Shown: piece by piece, positions 39,981-53,061 of the stretch
Layout of the letters: every line of letters starts with the position of its first letter
How positions within the stretch are numbered: the stretch's first letter is position 1
Source: an uncultured Alphaproteobacteria bacterium
GTDB taxonomy: Bacteria > Pseudomonadota > Alphaproteobacteria > HIMB59 > GCA-002718135
Assembly (NCBI GenBank): GCA_902600225.1
Contig: CACKIH010000004.1
Coordinates: 24,857 to 88,856, forward strand
Direction: 5' to 3'
Length of the DNA: 64,000 bases
Translations under genes and position numbers: made by a program
The notes under the pieces: model-generated
Seen by the model: the letters and a program-made list of their open reading frames with translations, nothing else
Told to the model about the DNA's origin: nothing
Database searches by the model: none

Positions 39981-41718
39981 TTTCCAACTGTTCTCTTAGT
40001 TGTAATTTTTTATAAATGGTTGATTTAGAAATTAATTCTTCATGTTTTCCTTGACTTTCAATTTTGCCTTTATCTAAAACGTAGATAATGTCAGCGTCTT
40101 CTATTGTGCTTAATCTATGTGCAATTATTAATTTGGTTTTATTATTCATCAGGCTATTTATTGTTTCATGAATTTTATTTTCAGTTATGTTATCTAAAGA
40201 AGATGTAGCTTCATCCATAATTAAAAGTGGCGCATCTTTTATTAGAGCTCGGGCAATAGCAATTCTTTGTCGTTGTCCACCTGATAATTTTACACCGTTT
40301 TCTCCAATAACAGTGTCTAGTTTTTGATCCAATTCTTCTGAAAAACTACTTACCCCAGCATTTTTAGCGACTAAACTAATCTCTTCATCAGTTGCATTAA
40401 GGTTTCCATATTTAATATTGTTAAATATACTTTCATTAAATAAAATTGTTTCTTGAGTTACTATTGAAACACTATTTCTTACATCTGTCAGATCTAATTC
40501 TTTTATATCTTTAGAATTAATTAATATAGAACCTGAATAATTATCATATAATCGCAAAATTATATTTGCTATCGTTGATTTACCAGATCCAGATAGGCCA
40601 ACTAACGCAACTTTTTTTCCTTTTGGTATTCTTAAACTTATTTTATCAAGTACTGTATTATCGTTATATGCAAATGAAACATCTTTAAACACAATGTCTC
40701 CATCTAGATCTATAGTTTTTTTTGGAGAAATATTTTCCATATTTTTTTCGCTTGTATCTAAAAGTTTAAATATTCTCTCAGCTCCAGCTAGGCCTTCCTG
40801 GACACTAATATTTAGATTGCCAAGTGCCTTTACTGGTTGATAAGCCAGTAGAAGACTTACTAAAAAACTCATAAATTGGCCTGTTGTCATACTTTCGTTT
40901 AAGACAAAAACACCCCCAGCATAAATTGAGAGTGCTACAGCTAAACTTCCAATAAATTCCATTAAAGGGCTTAAGCGATTGCTAATAAAAGCAGATTTTG
41001 TAAAATATTTTTGAATGAAACTAATTGTTTCAAAGGCTCTTTGTTTTTCATAGTTTTCTCTTGAGTATGCTTTTACTTGTCTAATACCTTTAATGCTCTC
41101 AGCTAATACATTAGAAAAAACTGCAATTTCGTTTTGGATAGTGTAAGTAATTTTTCTTATACTCTTCCCAATTTTTCTTATGGGCCAGATCGCTAAAGGG
41201 AATGCAAAAAAAGCAAAAAGAGTTAGGGTCCAACTTTGGTAAAACATATTACATAGTAAAAAGATAATAACTAAAACATCTTTTATAATTCCTGTTACAG
41301 ATTTAACTATTGCAAGTCTTAAGTAGTAAGTATCATTGATGAGTCTTGAAATTAAATTACCTGACTTAGAATCATTATAAAATTTCATATTCAAATACAT
41401 GAGTTTTTCAAACATCTGAGTTTGAAGTTTTGCAATAATAGAATGTGCAACTTTACTCATTTGATAAGAGTGAGTATAAGTTGCTAGTCCTTTACAAAGT
41501 GTGACTATAATAATTGCAATTGGAATTAAAAATAACATTTCTTTATTCCCTTTGATTAAAACTTCATCAAGCGCAGGCCTTACTAACCAAGCATGTAAAC
41601 CTGTTGCTGCTGCTGAAATAACCATCATAAATAAAGCTAAAATTATTTTGAGTTTATGATTCATTAAATAATCAAAAATTATTCTTGAAGTAACTGATTG
41701 TTTTTTATCTGAAGACAT
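39970..41718 (-). CDS. msbA: MsbA-like ABC transporter, fused TMD-NBD
   Basis: GLSGSGKST, LSGGQRQRIAIARAL, LLIMDEATSSLD; next to Kdo/lipid A genes. Confidence 0.85.
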   Translation of the reverse strand: MSSDKKQSVTSRIIFDYLMNHKLKIILALFMMVISAAATGLHAWLVRPALDEVLIKGNKEMLFLIPIAIIIVTLCKGLATYTHSYQMSKVAHSIIAKLQTQMFEKLMYLNMKFYNDSKSGNLISRLINDTYYLRLAIVKSVTGIIKDVLVIIFLLCNMFYQSWTLTLFAFFAFPLAIWPIRKIGKSIRKITYTIQNEIAVFSNVLAESIKGIRQVKAYSRENYEKQRAFETISFIQKYFTKSAFISNRLSPLMEFIGSLAVALSIYAGGVFVLNESMTTGQFMSFLVSLLLAYQPVKALGNLNISVQEGLAGAERIFKLLDTSEKNMENISPKKTIDLDGDIVFKDVSFAYNDNTVLDKISLRIPKGKKVALVGLSGSGKSTIANIILRLYDNYSGSILINSKDIKELDLTDVRNSVSIVTQETILFNESIFNNIKYGNLNATDEEISLVAKNAGVSSFSEELDQKLDTVIGENGVKLSGGQRQRIAIARALIKDAPLLIMDEATSSLDNITENKIHETINSLMNNKTKLIIAHRLSTIEDADIIYVLDKGKIESQGKHEELISKSTIYKKLQLREQLENEF

Positions 41719-42581
41719 TAAAAAGTTTGTAAAAGTAAAAATAACATAATTGCAAAAATATTATTTTGTCTGAAATAATAATTTGAACTTAACGGTGATG
41801 TTATATCCCATTTCTGAATTGCTATATACGTACAAATTGTGATAGTGGCTATAATAATTGAACTTAGTAAAAAATTTGAGGAATTCCATACAAAATAAGA
41901 CAGTATAATTAAGATAATAAGATAGCATGTTTGAACAAATCTTTTACCATTATTATCAAAATAAACTGCAGTAGATTTGATCTTATTTAAAACATCATCT
42001 GCCTTATCTTGGTAGGCATAAATAGTATCATATGCTAATGTCCAAAATATACATACAAAATACAATAAAAGAAAATCAAATGTAATTCGTGTATTAAATT
42101 GCATTGAAACTATTAGCACGCCCCAACTAAAAATAATTCCAAGGAATAATTGTGGGAAGAAAGTTATTCTTTTCATAAACGGATATAAAATAACAAATGG
42201 CACACTTAACAAACCTAATACAATTGACTTAAAATTAAACTCGAGAAGAATGAAAAAACTAATTACCAATAATATTATTAATAATAATATCGCTTCAGTA
42301 ATAGAAATCTTTTTTGATGCTAAAGGTCTAAATTTGGTGCGCGCAACTTTTTGATCAAAATCAATATCAATGATGTCATTAATTATACAACCTGCACTTC
42401 TCATTAAAAAAGAACCAATTAAAAAAAGTAAATACCAAAATATTAGTTTAGAAGTTTCTGTTTTTAGTAACGCTAAACCAAACCAGCAAGGCCACATTAA
42501 TAGAAGGAAGCCAATAGGTTTGTTTAGTCTGATTAACTCGCAGTAATCAAATATTTTTTTTACAACTAAGTTATCCCACAT
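41718..42581 (-). CDS. ubiA: 4-hydroxybenzoate polyprenyltransferase
   Basis: RLNKPIGFLLLMWPCWFGL, MRSAGCIINDIIDIDFDQKVARTKFRPLAS, DTIYAYQDKADD. Confidence 0.92.
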   Translation of the reverse strand: MWDNLVVKKIFDYCELIRLNKPIGFLLLMWPCWFGLALLKTETSKLIFWYLLFLIGSFLMRSAGCIINDIIDIDFDQKVARTKFRPLASKKISITEAILLLIILLVISFFILLEFNFKSIVLGLLSVPFVILYPFMKRITFFPQLFLGIIFSWGVLIVSMQFNTRITFDFLLLYFVCIFWTLAYDTIYAYQDKADDVLNKIKSTAVYFDNNGKRFVQTCYLIILIILSYFVWNSSNFLLSSIIIATITICTYIAIQKWDITSPLSSNYYFRQNNIFAIMLFLLLQTF

Positions 42582-42616
42582 ATATGAATATAATGTTATA
42601 ATTCTAAACTATTGTA

Positions 42617-43348
42617 ATGAAAATGTCTAAAACACGATTATTTGTATCAAAAAAATTATCAGCCAATATTTTAATCTATATAAAAAATAAGCAGCACCAC
42701 TTTTTGAAAAATGTTCTTAGAATCAAAAAAGAAGATAACATAAATTTATTCGATGGTTTGACAGGTGAATGGCTATCTAAAGTAATTTCTATCAATAGAG
42801 ATAACATTGTTTTACAAATACAAAACAAATTGAGAGATATTCCTCAAGAATCTGATTTATGGCTAATATTTGCCCCAATCAAATCTTATAGAATGAATAT
42901 AACCATTCAAAAAGCTACCGAGCTTGGTATTTCTAGATTTATTCCAATTTTGACAGAATATACAAATCAATCAAAAATAAATTTTAAAAATTTTGAATTA
43001 AATATCATTGAAGCATCAGAACAATCTGAAAGATTGTCAATTCCGACTTTAGAAAAAACAATTAAACTAGATGATTTAGTTGACAATTTTCCGTCTGATA
43101 GAGGTTTAGTATTTTGCGACGAAGGAAATGAAAATTTACCAACTATTTACAATGCATTAATTAATGAAACAAAAAAATACAAAAAATGGTCTGTCATTAT
43201 TGGACCTGAAGGTGGTTTTTCTGAAAAGGAACGAAGAACCATCTCTTCTTTGTCTTCATGCATATCCGTCTCTTTGGGAAAAAGAATTCTAAGATCAGAC
43301 ACAGCAACTACGTCTGCAATTTTTTCAATTCAATCGGTTATTGAATAA
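42617..43348 (+). CDS. rsmE: 16S rRNA (uracil1498-N3)-methyltransferase
   Basis: HHFLKNVLRIKKEDNINLFDG, IGPEGGFSEKE, LGKRILRSDTATTSAIF. Confidence 0.92.
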   Translation: MKMSKTRLFVSKKLSANILIYIKNKQHHFLKNVLRIKKEDNINLFDGLTGEWLSKVISINRDNIVLQIQNKLRDIPQESDLWLIFAPIKSYRMNITIQKATELGISRFIPILTEYTNQSKINFKNFELNIIEASEQSERLSIPTLEKTIKLDDLVDNFPSDRGLVFCDEGNENLPTIYNALINETKKYKKWSVIIGPEGGFSEKERRTISSLSSCISVSLGKRILRSDTATTSAIFSIQSVIE

Positions 43349-43446
43349 ATCATAATGAGCGACAACCTGTCCTAGAATTTTGCCTCTAAATCACTGGTTA
43401 ATTTACTGAATAATTTATTTATTAGTGTATACAATAACTAATTAAG

Positions 43447-45856
<2,410 letters not shown>

Positions 45857-45861
45857 TTTAC

Positions 45862-46782
45862 GTGGATGCTAAATCCTTAGAAGCTGGTTATAGCAATAAT
45901 TTCCTTTTAAGAAAATTTAAAGGTTATTATGAACTAATGAAACCAAGAGTTATGTCCTTGGTTATTTTTACTGCATTTGTTGGAATGTTTTTAGCACCTG
46001 GGCAGATAACATTTCTAAATAGTTTTCTTGTAATAGTTGCTATTGCATTAGGAGCTGGTTCATCAGCAGCAATTAATATGTGGTTCGATGAAGATATAGA
46101 TAAAACTATGGAAAGAACAAAACTAAGACCAATTCCACTTGGAATAGTTTCTAAAAATGAAGCCTTAGTTTTAGGGATATTAACAGGAACTATTTCTTTA
46201 ATTTTGATGCAATGGTTCTCAAATTCATTAGCAACAAGTTTACTTCTTTTTACAATTCTTTTTTATGTATTTATCTATACATTTTGGCTTAAACGAACAA
46301 CTTCATTAAATATAGTTATTGGAGGAGCAGCAGGAGCAATTCCGCCAATTATTGGATGGACAGCAGTTGTTCCTGAATTAAATTTCTTACCAATTAGTTT
46401 ATTTATAATTATATTTTTTTGGACCCCACCTCATTTTTGGGCCCTATCCGTATATAGATATAATGATTATAAAAATGCTAATGTGCCTATGTTACCAAAT
46501 GTAAGTAGTATTGAAGATACAAAAAAACAGATCGTTTATTATGCTGTAATATTAATTTTATCGAGTTATCTTCCATACTTAGATAGCAATGTTGGAATAA
46601 TATACTTAACTATAGTTACTACATTAAATTTATTATTATTTAATAGTTCTTTAAAGTTAAAAAAATCTAGAGAAAAAAAATCAATGCCAAATTCTGAAGG
46701 CTTAAAATTTTTTGCTATTTCAATTCTTTATTTATTCAGTTTATTCTCAGCATTATTGATTGATCATGTGGTACTAAGATGA
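45862..46782 (+). CDS. ctaB: Protoheme IX farnesyltransferase (heme o synthase); GTG start
   Basis: NMWFDEDIDKTMERTKLRPIP, FWTPPHFWALSVYRYNDYKNANVPMLP. Confidence 0.94.
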   Translation: MDAKSLEAGYSNNFLLRKFKGYYELMKPRVMSLVIFTAFVGMFLAPGQITFLNSFLVIVAIALGAGSSAAINMWFDEDIDKTMERTKLRPIPLGIVSKNEALVLGILTGTISLILMQWFSNSLATSLLLFTILFYVFIYTFWLKRTTSLNIVIGGAAGAIPPIIGWTAVVPELNFLPISLFIIIFFWTPPHFWALSVYRYNDYKNANVPMLPNVSSIEDTKKQIVYYAVILILSSYLPYLDSNVGIIYLTIVTTLNLLLFNSSLKLKKSREKKSMPNSEGLKFFAISILYLFSLFSALLIDHVVLR

Positions 46783-46886
46783 AAAATAGAAGAAGAAAAA
46801 ATATTATCACTTTAATTATTCTACTTTGTATTGTCGCATTCTTTTATTTGTGGACTTTATTTAAGGCTAATATTTTTGGAGTATAA
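46779..46886 (+). CDS. 35-aa single-TM protein in the cytochrome oxidase operon (CoxF-like small protein)
   Basis: ATGA overlap with ctaB stop and TAATG overlap with ctaG start; MKNRRRKNIITLIILLCIVAFFYLWTLFKANIFGV*; below the ORF-track length cutoff. Confidence 0.75.
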   Translation: MKNRRRKNIITLIILLCIVAFFYLWTLFKANIFGV

Positions 46887-47401
46887 TGACAAACACTAGA
46901 ACAGCTTTAGGATTATCGTTAATTGTTTTAACAATGATAACTTTAGTTGCTTTTTCGGTACCTTTATATGACTTATTTTGTCGTGTTACTGGTTATGGTG
47001 GTAAGACAAGTACATCTGAGTTCCTTTCATCATCAATTTTAGAAAGAGATATTAATCTTAAATTTAATGCCGATGTTAATGATAGTATAAATTGGACATT
47101 CACCGCACCAGAAAATATTAAATTTAAGGTTGGTGAAAATAAACTTGTTAACTATAAAGCTACAAATCAATCTGACGTTGAAACAATTGGAACTGCGACA
47201 TTTAATGTTTTACCAGAAAAGGTTGGTCCGTATTTTATTAAAACACAGTGTTTTTGTTTTGAAAAGCAGGCTTTAAAACCTGGTGAAACAGTTGAAATGC
47301 CGGTTGTGTTTTATATAGACCCTTCAATTAATGAAGATCCAACAATGAAAGATGTCGAAGAGATAACATTGTCATATACCTTTTTTAAATATATAGAATA
47401 A
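46886..47401 (+). CDS. ctaG: Cytochrome c oxidase assembly protein CtaG/Cox11
   Basis: VPLYDLFCRVTGYGG, KTQCFCFEKQALKPGETVEMPVVFYIDP. Confidence 0.94.
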   Translation: MTNTRTALGLSLIVLTMITLVAFSVPLYDLFCRVTGYGGKTSTSEFLSSSILERDINLKFNADVNDSINWTFTAPENIKFKVGENKLVNYKATNQSDVETIGTATFNVLPEKVGPYFIKTQCFCFEKQALKPGETVEMPVVFYIDPSINEDPTMKDVEEITLSYTFFKYIE

Positions 47402-47404
47402 CCA

Positions 47405-48250
47405 ATGGCTAATAAATCAACAACAGGGCAGAAACATCCATATCACTTAGTTGATCCAAGCCCACTTCCATTTTTATCATCAATAGCTGGTCTAGCAATG
47501 GCTGCTGGTCTTGTATTTTATATGCATTATGGAACTTCTTGGCTTCTTATCCTTGGTACAATTGGTTTGTTAACTATTATGTTTTTATGGTGGAGAGACG
47601 TAATTAAAGAGTCAACTTTTCAAAAGGTTCATACACCTGTTGTGGAACTGGGACTAAGATATGGAATGGCGCTTTTTATTGCATCAGAAGTAATGTTCTT
47701 TGTTGCTTTTTTCTGGGCTTTCTTTGATGCAAGTTTAACACCTAAATTACCTATAGAAGAATTCTCTGAAACTTTTGATAGTAATGGTGCTGTTGGTATT
47801 TGGCCACCAGAAGGTATTAAAACATTTGATCCTCTTGATGTTCCTTTTTTAAATACGTTAATATTATTAATGTCAGGTACTACTTGTACATGGGCTCACC
47901 ATGCTGTTAGAGAAGGTCATAGAGATCAAGCCATTCAGGCATTATGGTGTACTGTTGGTCTCGGAATTTTCTTCTCATTTATGCAGGGTGTAGAATATTA
48001 CGAAGCAGCTCATCATTATTTTAGTTTTACTGATGGAATATATCCGTCAGTATTTTATATGGCTACTGGTTTTCATGGATTTCATGTAATGGTTGGTACA
48101 GCATTTCTAGCTGTTTGTTTGTATCGTGTTTATAAAAATCATTTTACTCCAGATAGACATTTTGGATTAGAGGCTGCAGCATGGTACTGGCACTTTGTTG
48201 ACGTTGTTTGGCTGTTCTTGTTTGTCTGCGTTTATGTTTGGGGTGCATAA
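47405..48250 (+). CDS. ctaE: Cytochrome c oxidase subunit III
   Basis: HPYHLVDPSPLPF, SEVMFFVAFFWAFFDASL, FHGFHVMVGTAFL, WYWHFVDVVWLFLFVCVYVWG. Confidence 0.96.
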   Translation: MANKSTTGQKHPYHLVDPSPLPFLSSIAGLAMAAGLVFYMHYGTSWLLILGTIGLLTIMFLWWRDVIKESTFQKVHTPVVELGLRYGMALFIASEVMFFVAFFWAFFDASLTPKLPIEEFSETFDSNGAVGIWPPEGIKTFDPLDVPFLNTLILLMSGTTCTWAHHAVREGHRDQAIQALWCTVGLGIFFSFMQGVEYYEAAHHYFSFTDGIYPSVFYMATGFHGFHVMVGTAFLAVCLYRVYKNHFTPDRHFGLEAAAWYWHFVDVVWLFLFVCVYVWGA

Positions 48251-48940
48251 ATTAAAAACTTTCCCATAAAATTTTTTTTATTTAGTTTATTTTGTATTGC
48301 GCTGACAATATTTTTAGGAATTTGGCAATTGCAAAGACTGGAATGGAAAGAAAAAATTATTGCCGAATTTAATGAACTAAAGGATCAAAAACCACTTTCA
48401 CTTTCAATGGGAAAAATGAAGTATCCAAACATTGATGAGTTTACTAAAGTGATCACTTTAGGAACTGTTGACAGAAGTAAAAAAATTTTTTTTCCTGCTA
48501 AAACATTGAATGGGATTTCTGGTGTTAGAATAGCTAGTTTATTGTCAGATAATCATGGTAATAATTATTTAATTGATGAAGGTTGGTTTGAGCAAAGCAG
48601 ATATGATTATTTTAAAGACAATAATGAAATAATAAATGCTGAAATTCTAGGATACATCCGATACCCAACTCAAAAAAAGATGTTTACTCCCGAGAATTCT
48701 ATCTCTTCAAATGAATGGTATTATTATGATTTGGAGCAAATTCAAACTTTCTTAAATGTTAAGATAAATCAGAAGTTTTTCATTAAAAATATGAGTAATT
48801 ACGCAGAGAATTTCTTAATACCATCATCTCAAAATCATAATTTTTCAAATAATCATTTGCAGTATGCAATTACATGGTTTTTGATGAGTTTTTCTTTTTT
48901 GATTATTTTTATAATTTATTTATTTAGGAAGAAAAAATGA
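48251..48940 (+). CDS. SURF1 family protein; apparent start codon ATT
   Basis: The frame immediately after the ctaE stop encodes (I/M)KNFPIKFFLFSLFCIALTIFLGIWQLQRLEWKEK, a typical SURF1 N-terminal TM; ORF track starts inside it at TTG 48329. Confidence 0.75.
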   Translation: MKNFPIKFFLFSLFCIALTIFLGIWQLQRLEWKEKIIAEFNELKDQKPLSLSMGKMKYPNIDEFTKVITLGTVDRSKKIFFPAKTLNGISGVRIASLLSDNHGNNYLIDEGWFEQSRYDYFKDNNEIINAEILGYIRYPTQKKMFTPENSISSNEWYYYDLEQIQTFLNVKINQKFFIKNMSNYAENFLIPSSQNHNFSNNHLQYAITWFLMSFSFLIIFIIYLFRKKK

Positions 48941-50415
48941 AAACATATTTAAAACTTAAAGAGATCTTTAATGAAGCTTCACTGACATCAGATATTGCAG
49001 GTATTTTACATTGGGATATGGCAACAATGATGCCTAGCAGCTCAAGAGATCAAAGATCAGATCAATTAGCCTATTTATCAAAACTCAGTCATAGTAAAAT
49101 TTCATCTTCTGAAGTTGGTGATTTAATTGAAGATTCTAAGAATCTTAATCTAAGTAACAGTGATCAGAAAAACTTAAATGAAATGGATAGAGAATATAAA
49201 TTAGCTTCTGCTATTCCAACGGAGCTTGTAGAAAAAATTTCAAAATCTTCAGCTAAATGTGAAGGTGTTTGGCAAGAGGCAAGGGAAAAGTCCGATTTTA
49301 ATTTAGTAAAAAAAGATTTAGAAGAACTTATAAATTTAACAAAAGAAGAAGCAAATATTTTAGGGGAAACTTTTAAAGTTTCTCCTTATGAAGCACTAAT
49401 AAATAAATTTGAACCTTCTTCAGAGGAAAATAAAATATCTGAAGTATTTGATGATTTACAAAAATTTCTCACACCACTTATTGATAAAATTATTGATAAG
49501 CAAAAAAAAGAAGAAACACTTCCATTTGAAACAAGTATTGATGAAGAAAAGCAGAAAAATATTTCCGAATATATAATGAAACAAATAGGTTTCGATTTTT
49601 CAAGAGGAAGACTAGATAAAAGTGTTCACCCTTTTTGTGGAGGATCTACAAATGATGTTAGAATTACAACTAGATATAATAATGAAAATCCATTTTCATC
49701 TTTAGATGGTGTTATGCATGAAACGGGACATGCTTTATATGAGCTAAATCTACCAAAAGATTGGATGCATCAGCCAGCAGGTAAATCTAGAGGGATGGCA
49801 ATGCATGAAAGTCAATCACTATTAATTGAAATGCAAATCACTAGATCTTTAGCTTTTAAAAAATTTTTATCCAATACCTTAAATAAAAAATTTGATATAA
49901 AAGACAAAGCTACAAATCCAGACAATCTTTACAAATTAGGTACTCGAGTAAACAAATCTTTTATAAGAGTTGAGTCAGATGAAGTAACCTATCCTTTGCA
50001 TATTATCTTAAGATTTAATTTAGAAAGAAAAATTTTTAACAATGAAATAAATATTGCAGACATTCCCGATGCTTGGAATGATGAATTTAATAGATTATTT
50101 AATTTATCTATAAATAAAGACACTGATGGATGTTTACAAGATATTCATTGGTTTGCTGGATTATTTGGATACTTTCCAACATATTCATTAGGAGCACTCA
50201 CTGCTGCTCAATTTGCGTCTCAATTGAGAACTGATCAAAAGGAATTAGATCAGGAAATAGAAAATGGTGAATTTTCAAATTTAGTAAATTGGCTTAAAAA
50301 AAATATCCATGAAAAAGCTAGTTTTTTTTCAACTAATGAGGTTTTAGAACAGGTTACAAAGTCGCCTTTAAATGCTAAATATTTCAAAGAATATATTACT
50401 AGTCGCTATCTTTAA
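48937..50415 (+). CDS. M32 family carboxypeptidase
   Basis: ILHWDMATMMPSSS, DGVMHETGHALYELNLP (HExxH-type), HESQSLLIEMQ. Confidence 0.92.
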   Translation: MKTYLKLKEIFNEASLTSDIAGILHWDMATMMPSSSRDQRSDQLAYLSKLSHSKISSSEVGDLIEDSKNLNLSNSDQKNLNEMDREYKLASAIPTELVEKISKSSAKCEGVWQEAREKSDFNLVKKDLEELINLTKEEANILGETFKVSPYEALINKFEPSSEENKISEVFDDLQKFLTPLIDKIIDKQKKEETLPFETSIDEEKQKNISEYIMKQIGFDFSRGRLDKSVHPFCGGSTNDVRITTRYNNENPFSSLDGVMHETGHALYELNLPKDWMHQPAGKSRGMAMHESQSLLIEMQITRSLAFKKFLSNTLNKKFDIKDKATNPDNLYKLGTRVNKSFIRVESDEVTYPLHIILRFNLERKIFNNEINIADIPDAWNDEFNRLFNLSINKDTDGCLQDIHWFAGLFGYFPTYSLGALTAAQFASQLRTDQKELDQEIENGEFSNLVNWLKKNIHEKASFFSTNEVLEQVTKSPLNAKYFKEYITSRYL

Positions 50416-51791
50416 TGAAATATTTAAGTACAAGAGATGATTCTCTAAGCAGATCATTTAACGATATTCTTTATCAAGGATTATCAAGAGATGGTGGGCT
50501 ATATTTACCCCAAAGCTGGCCCAAAATAGACTTACTAAGTTTAAAAAATAAATCATACGAAGAAGTGGCATGTGAAATTATTTTTCCTTATGTAAATGAA
50601 AGTATAGAAAAATTAGATTTACAAAAAATTTTAAATGAAACTTATGCAAATTTTAATCATGAAAAAATAGCTCCACTAGTAGAATTAGAAAATAATAAAT
50701 TTTTATTAGAATTAATTTATGGGCCTACTTATGCTTTTAAAGATTACGCTTTACAATTTCTTGGTAACCTATTTTCTACAAGTCTAGAGATATCTCCAAA
50801 AAAAATTACTGTTTTAGGTGCAACTTCTGGTGATACTGGATCAGCTGCAATTCACTCTTTTAAATCAAAAAAAGATATAAATGTATTTATTCTACATCCT
50901 CATAATAAAGTATCACCTATTCAACAAAAACAAATGACTACAGTAATTGATAAAAATATTTTTAATATTGCTGTAGAGGGTAATTTTGATGATTGTCAAA
51001 AAATTGTCAAAGAACTATTTGTAGATGATGAAATACAAGAGTCGACTTCTTTAACTGCAGTAAACTCTATAAATTGGGCACGATTAATTGCCCAAGTTGT
51101 TTATTATTTTTGGTCTTATTTACAAACTGATAAGCATCAAATAAATTTTATTGTTCCTTCTGGAAATTTTGGCAATATCTTTTCTGCCTTTGTTGCTAAA
51201 CAAATGGGATTACCTATTGGTCATTTACATATTGCAACTAATTCTAATGATATCTTGAAGTCCATAGTAGACACTGGAGAAATGAAAAAAAAATCTGTTT
51301 ATCAAACATATAGCCCTAGTATGGATATACAAGTTTCAAGTAACTTTGAGAGGCAAATTTTTGAAAGCCTTAATAGAGATAGCAAAAGAGTAAATGAAGT
51401 ATTTGAAAGCTTTTCATCAAAAGGTTTTTATCAATTTGATGACTCTGTTTTAATTAAGTTTCAACAAATATATAAGGCTTCCTCAATTGATGATAGCCAG
51501 ACTCTGGAAACAATTAAATATGTGTATCAAAAATATAATTATATTGCTGACCCACATACTGCAACAGGACTAAAAGTATTATTAGATAAAAAAGATGATG
51601 AAGCATGGGTATCTTTGGTTTGTGCACATCCTGCAAAATTTGACAAAGCTGTGAATAAAGCAATTAATAAAGAAATTGAAATACCAAAAGAATTGAGCAA
51701 TCTCTTTGATAAAGAGGAAAAGATGACTATATTACCCAATAGTACTATGGATGTAAAAAACTTCATCTTAGAAAAAACAAGCAATGCATAA
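50415..51791 (+). CDS. thrC: Threonine synthase
   Basis: MKYLSTRDDSLSRSFNDILYQGLSRDGGLYLP, GPTYAFKDYALQFLG, GATSGDTGSAAIHSF. Confidence 0.95.
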   Translation: MKYLSTRDDSLSRSFNDILYQGLSRDGGLYLPQSWPKIDLLSLKNKSYEEVACEIIFPYVNESIEKLDLQKILNETYANFNHEKIAPLVELENNKFLLELIYGPTYAFKDYALQFLGNLFSTSLEISPKKITVLGATSGDTGSAAIHSFKSKKDINVFILHPHNKVSPIQQKQMTTVIDKNIFNIAVEGNFDDCQKIVKELFVDDEIQESTSLTAVNSINWARLIAQVVYYFWSYLQTDKHQINFIVPSGNFGNIFSAFVAKQMGLPIGHLHIATNSNDILKSIVDTGEMKKKSVYQTYSPSMDIQVSSNFERQIFESLNRDSKRVNEVFESFSSKGFYQFDDSVLIKFQQIYKASSIDDSQTLETIKYVYQKYNYIADPHTATGLKVLLDKKDDEAWVSLVCAHPAKFDKAVNKAINKEIEIPKELSNLFDKEEKMTILPNSTMDVKNFILEKTSNA

Positions 51792-53037
51792 AATTACTAC
51801 ACTAGAAAACGGATTAAGAATAGTAACTCAAAATATGCCAGGGCTGGAAACAGTATCAATGGGTATATGGAATTTTGTTGGTGGTAGAGATGAAACAAAA
51901 GACATAAATGGTGTTGCTCACCTTTTAGAGCATATGGCTTTTAAAGGCACCTCAACTAAAAATGCTCTTCAAATTGCCGAAACAATTGAAAATGTTGGTG
52001 GAGATATAAATGCCTATACTTCAAAGGAAATAACAGCTTATTATGTAAAACTCTTAGCTGATGATCTACATTATGGAATAGATATTCTGACAGATATTTT
52101 GCAAAATTCTACATTTGCTGAAGATGAACTTAATCGAGAAAGAGGAGTCATAATTCAAGAAATTGGAATGTACCTTGATACACCTGATGATATGATTTTT
52201 GATTATTGGCAAGAAAAAGCATATCCGGACCAACCAATGGGACGTTCCATATTAGGTAAAACTGATATTATTAAAAATATTTCAAGAGATGAAGTTAAAG
52301 ACTTCATGATGAATCATTATAATCCAAAAAAAATGATTATAAGTGCAGCTGGAAAAATTGACCATGATCAATTTGTAGAATCAATTAAAAAATCATGCAC
52401 TAATCTTCCAACTGGATTATCTACTGAAAGGGAAAAAGCAGATTACAAATCTGGAGAATACAGAGAAGATAAAAAATTAGAACAGATTCATCTATTGCTT
52501 GGTTTTGAAGGTATAGATTACCACCATGATGACTACTACTCTTTATTAGTTTACTCTTCTTTATTAGGGGGAGGTATGTCATCAAGATTGTTTCAAGAGA
52601 TTAGAGAGAAACGTGGTCTTGTATATGGCATTTCTTCTTTCAGCTCATCTTACACTGATACAGGTGTTTTTGGTATCTATTGTGGGACAGGAGAAAATCA
52701 AATTCAAGAACTCATACCTGTTTTATGTGATCAATTAAACGAAAGTCCTAACTCAATTACAGAAAAGGAAATCAATAGAGGTAAAGCTCAGTTGAAAGCA
52801 AGTTTAATGATGGGAAGAGAAAGTGCATTTAGAAGATGTGAAAGTGCTGCTAGACAACTTCTGGTCTTTAATAGAATAATCGAACCCGCTGAAACTATTA
52901 AAAATATAGACAAGGTCTCTAAAGAGACTGTTCAAAAGATTGCTAATGAAATTGTAAAAGGGCCAATAACTATATCGAGTATTGGACCATTATCTAAACT
53001 TGAAAATATTGATAAAATTCAAAATCGTATTAATTAA
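51784..53037 (+). CDS. M16 family zinc peptidase (mitochondrial processing peptidase-like)
   Basis: NGVAHLLEHMAFKGTSTK (HxxEH), GGDINAYTSKEITAYY, SSRLFQEIREKRGLVYGISSF. Confidence 0.93.
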   Translation: MHKITTLENGLRIVTQNMPGLETVSMGIWNFVGGRDETKDINGVAHLLEHMAFKGTSTKNALQIAETIENVGGDINAYTSKEITAYYVKLLADDLHYGIDILTDILQNSTFAEDELNRERGVIIQEIGMYLDTPDDMIFDYWQEKAYPDQPMGRSILGKTDIIKNISRDEVKDFMMNHYNPKKMIISAAGKIDHDQFVESIKKSCTNLPTGLSTEREKADYKSGEYREDKKLEQIHLLLGFEGIDYHHDDYYSLLVYSSLLGGGMSSRLFQEIREKRGLVYGISSFSSSYTDTGVFGIYCGTGENQIQELIPVLCDQLNESPNSITEKEINRGKAQLKASLMMGRESAFRRCESAARQLLVFNRIIEPAETIKNIDKVSKETVQKIANEIVKGPITISSIGPLSKLENIDKIQNRIN

Positions 53038-53061
53038 TCACTCAAAAATTTAGAAAATTTT

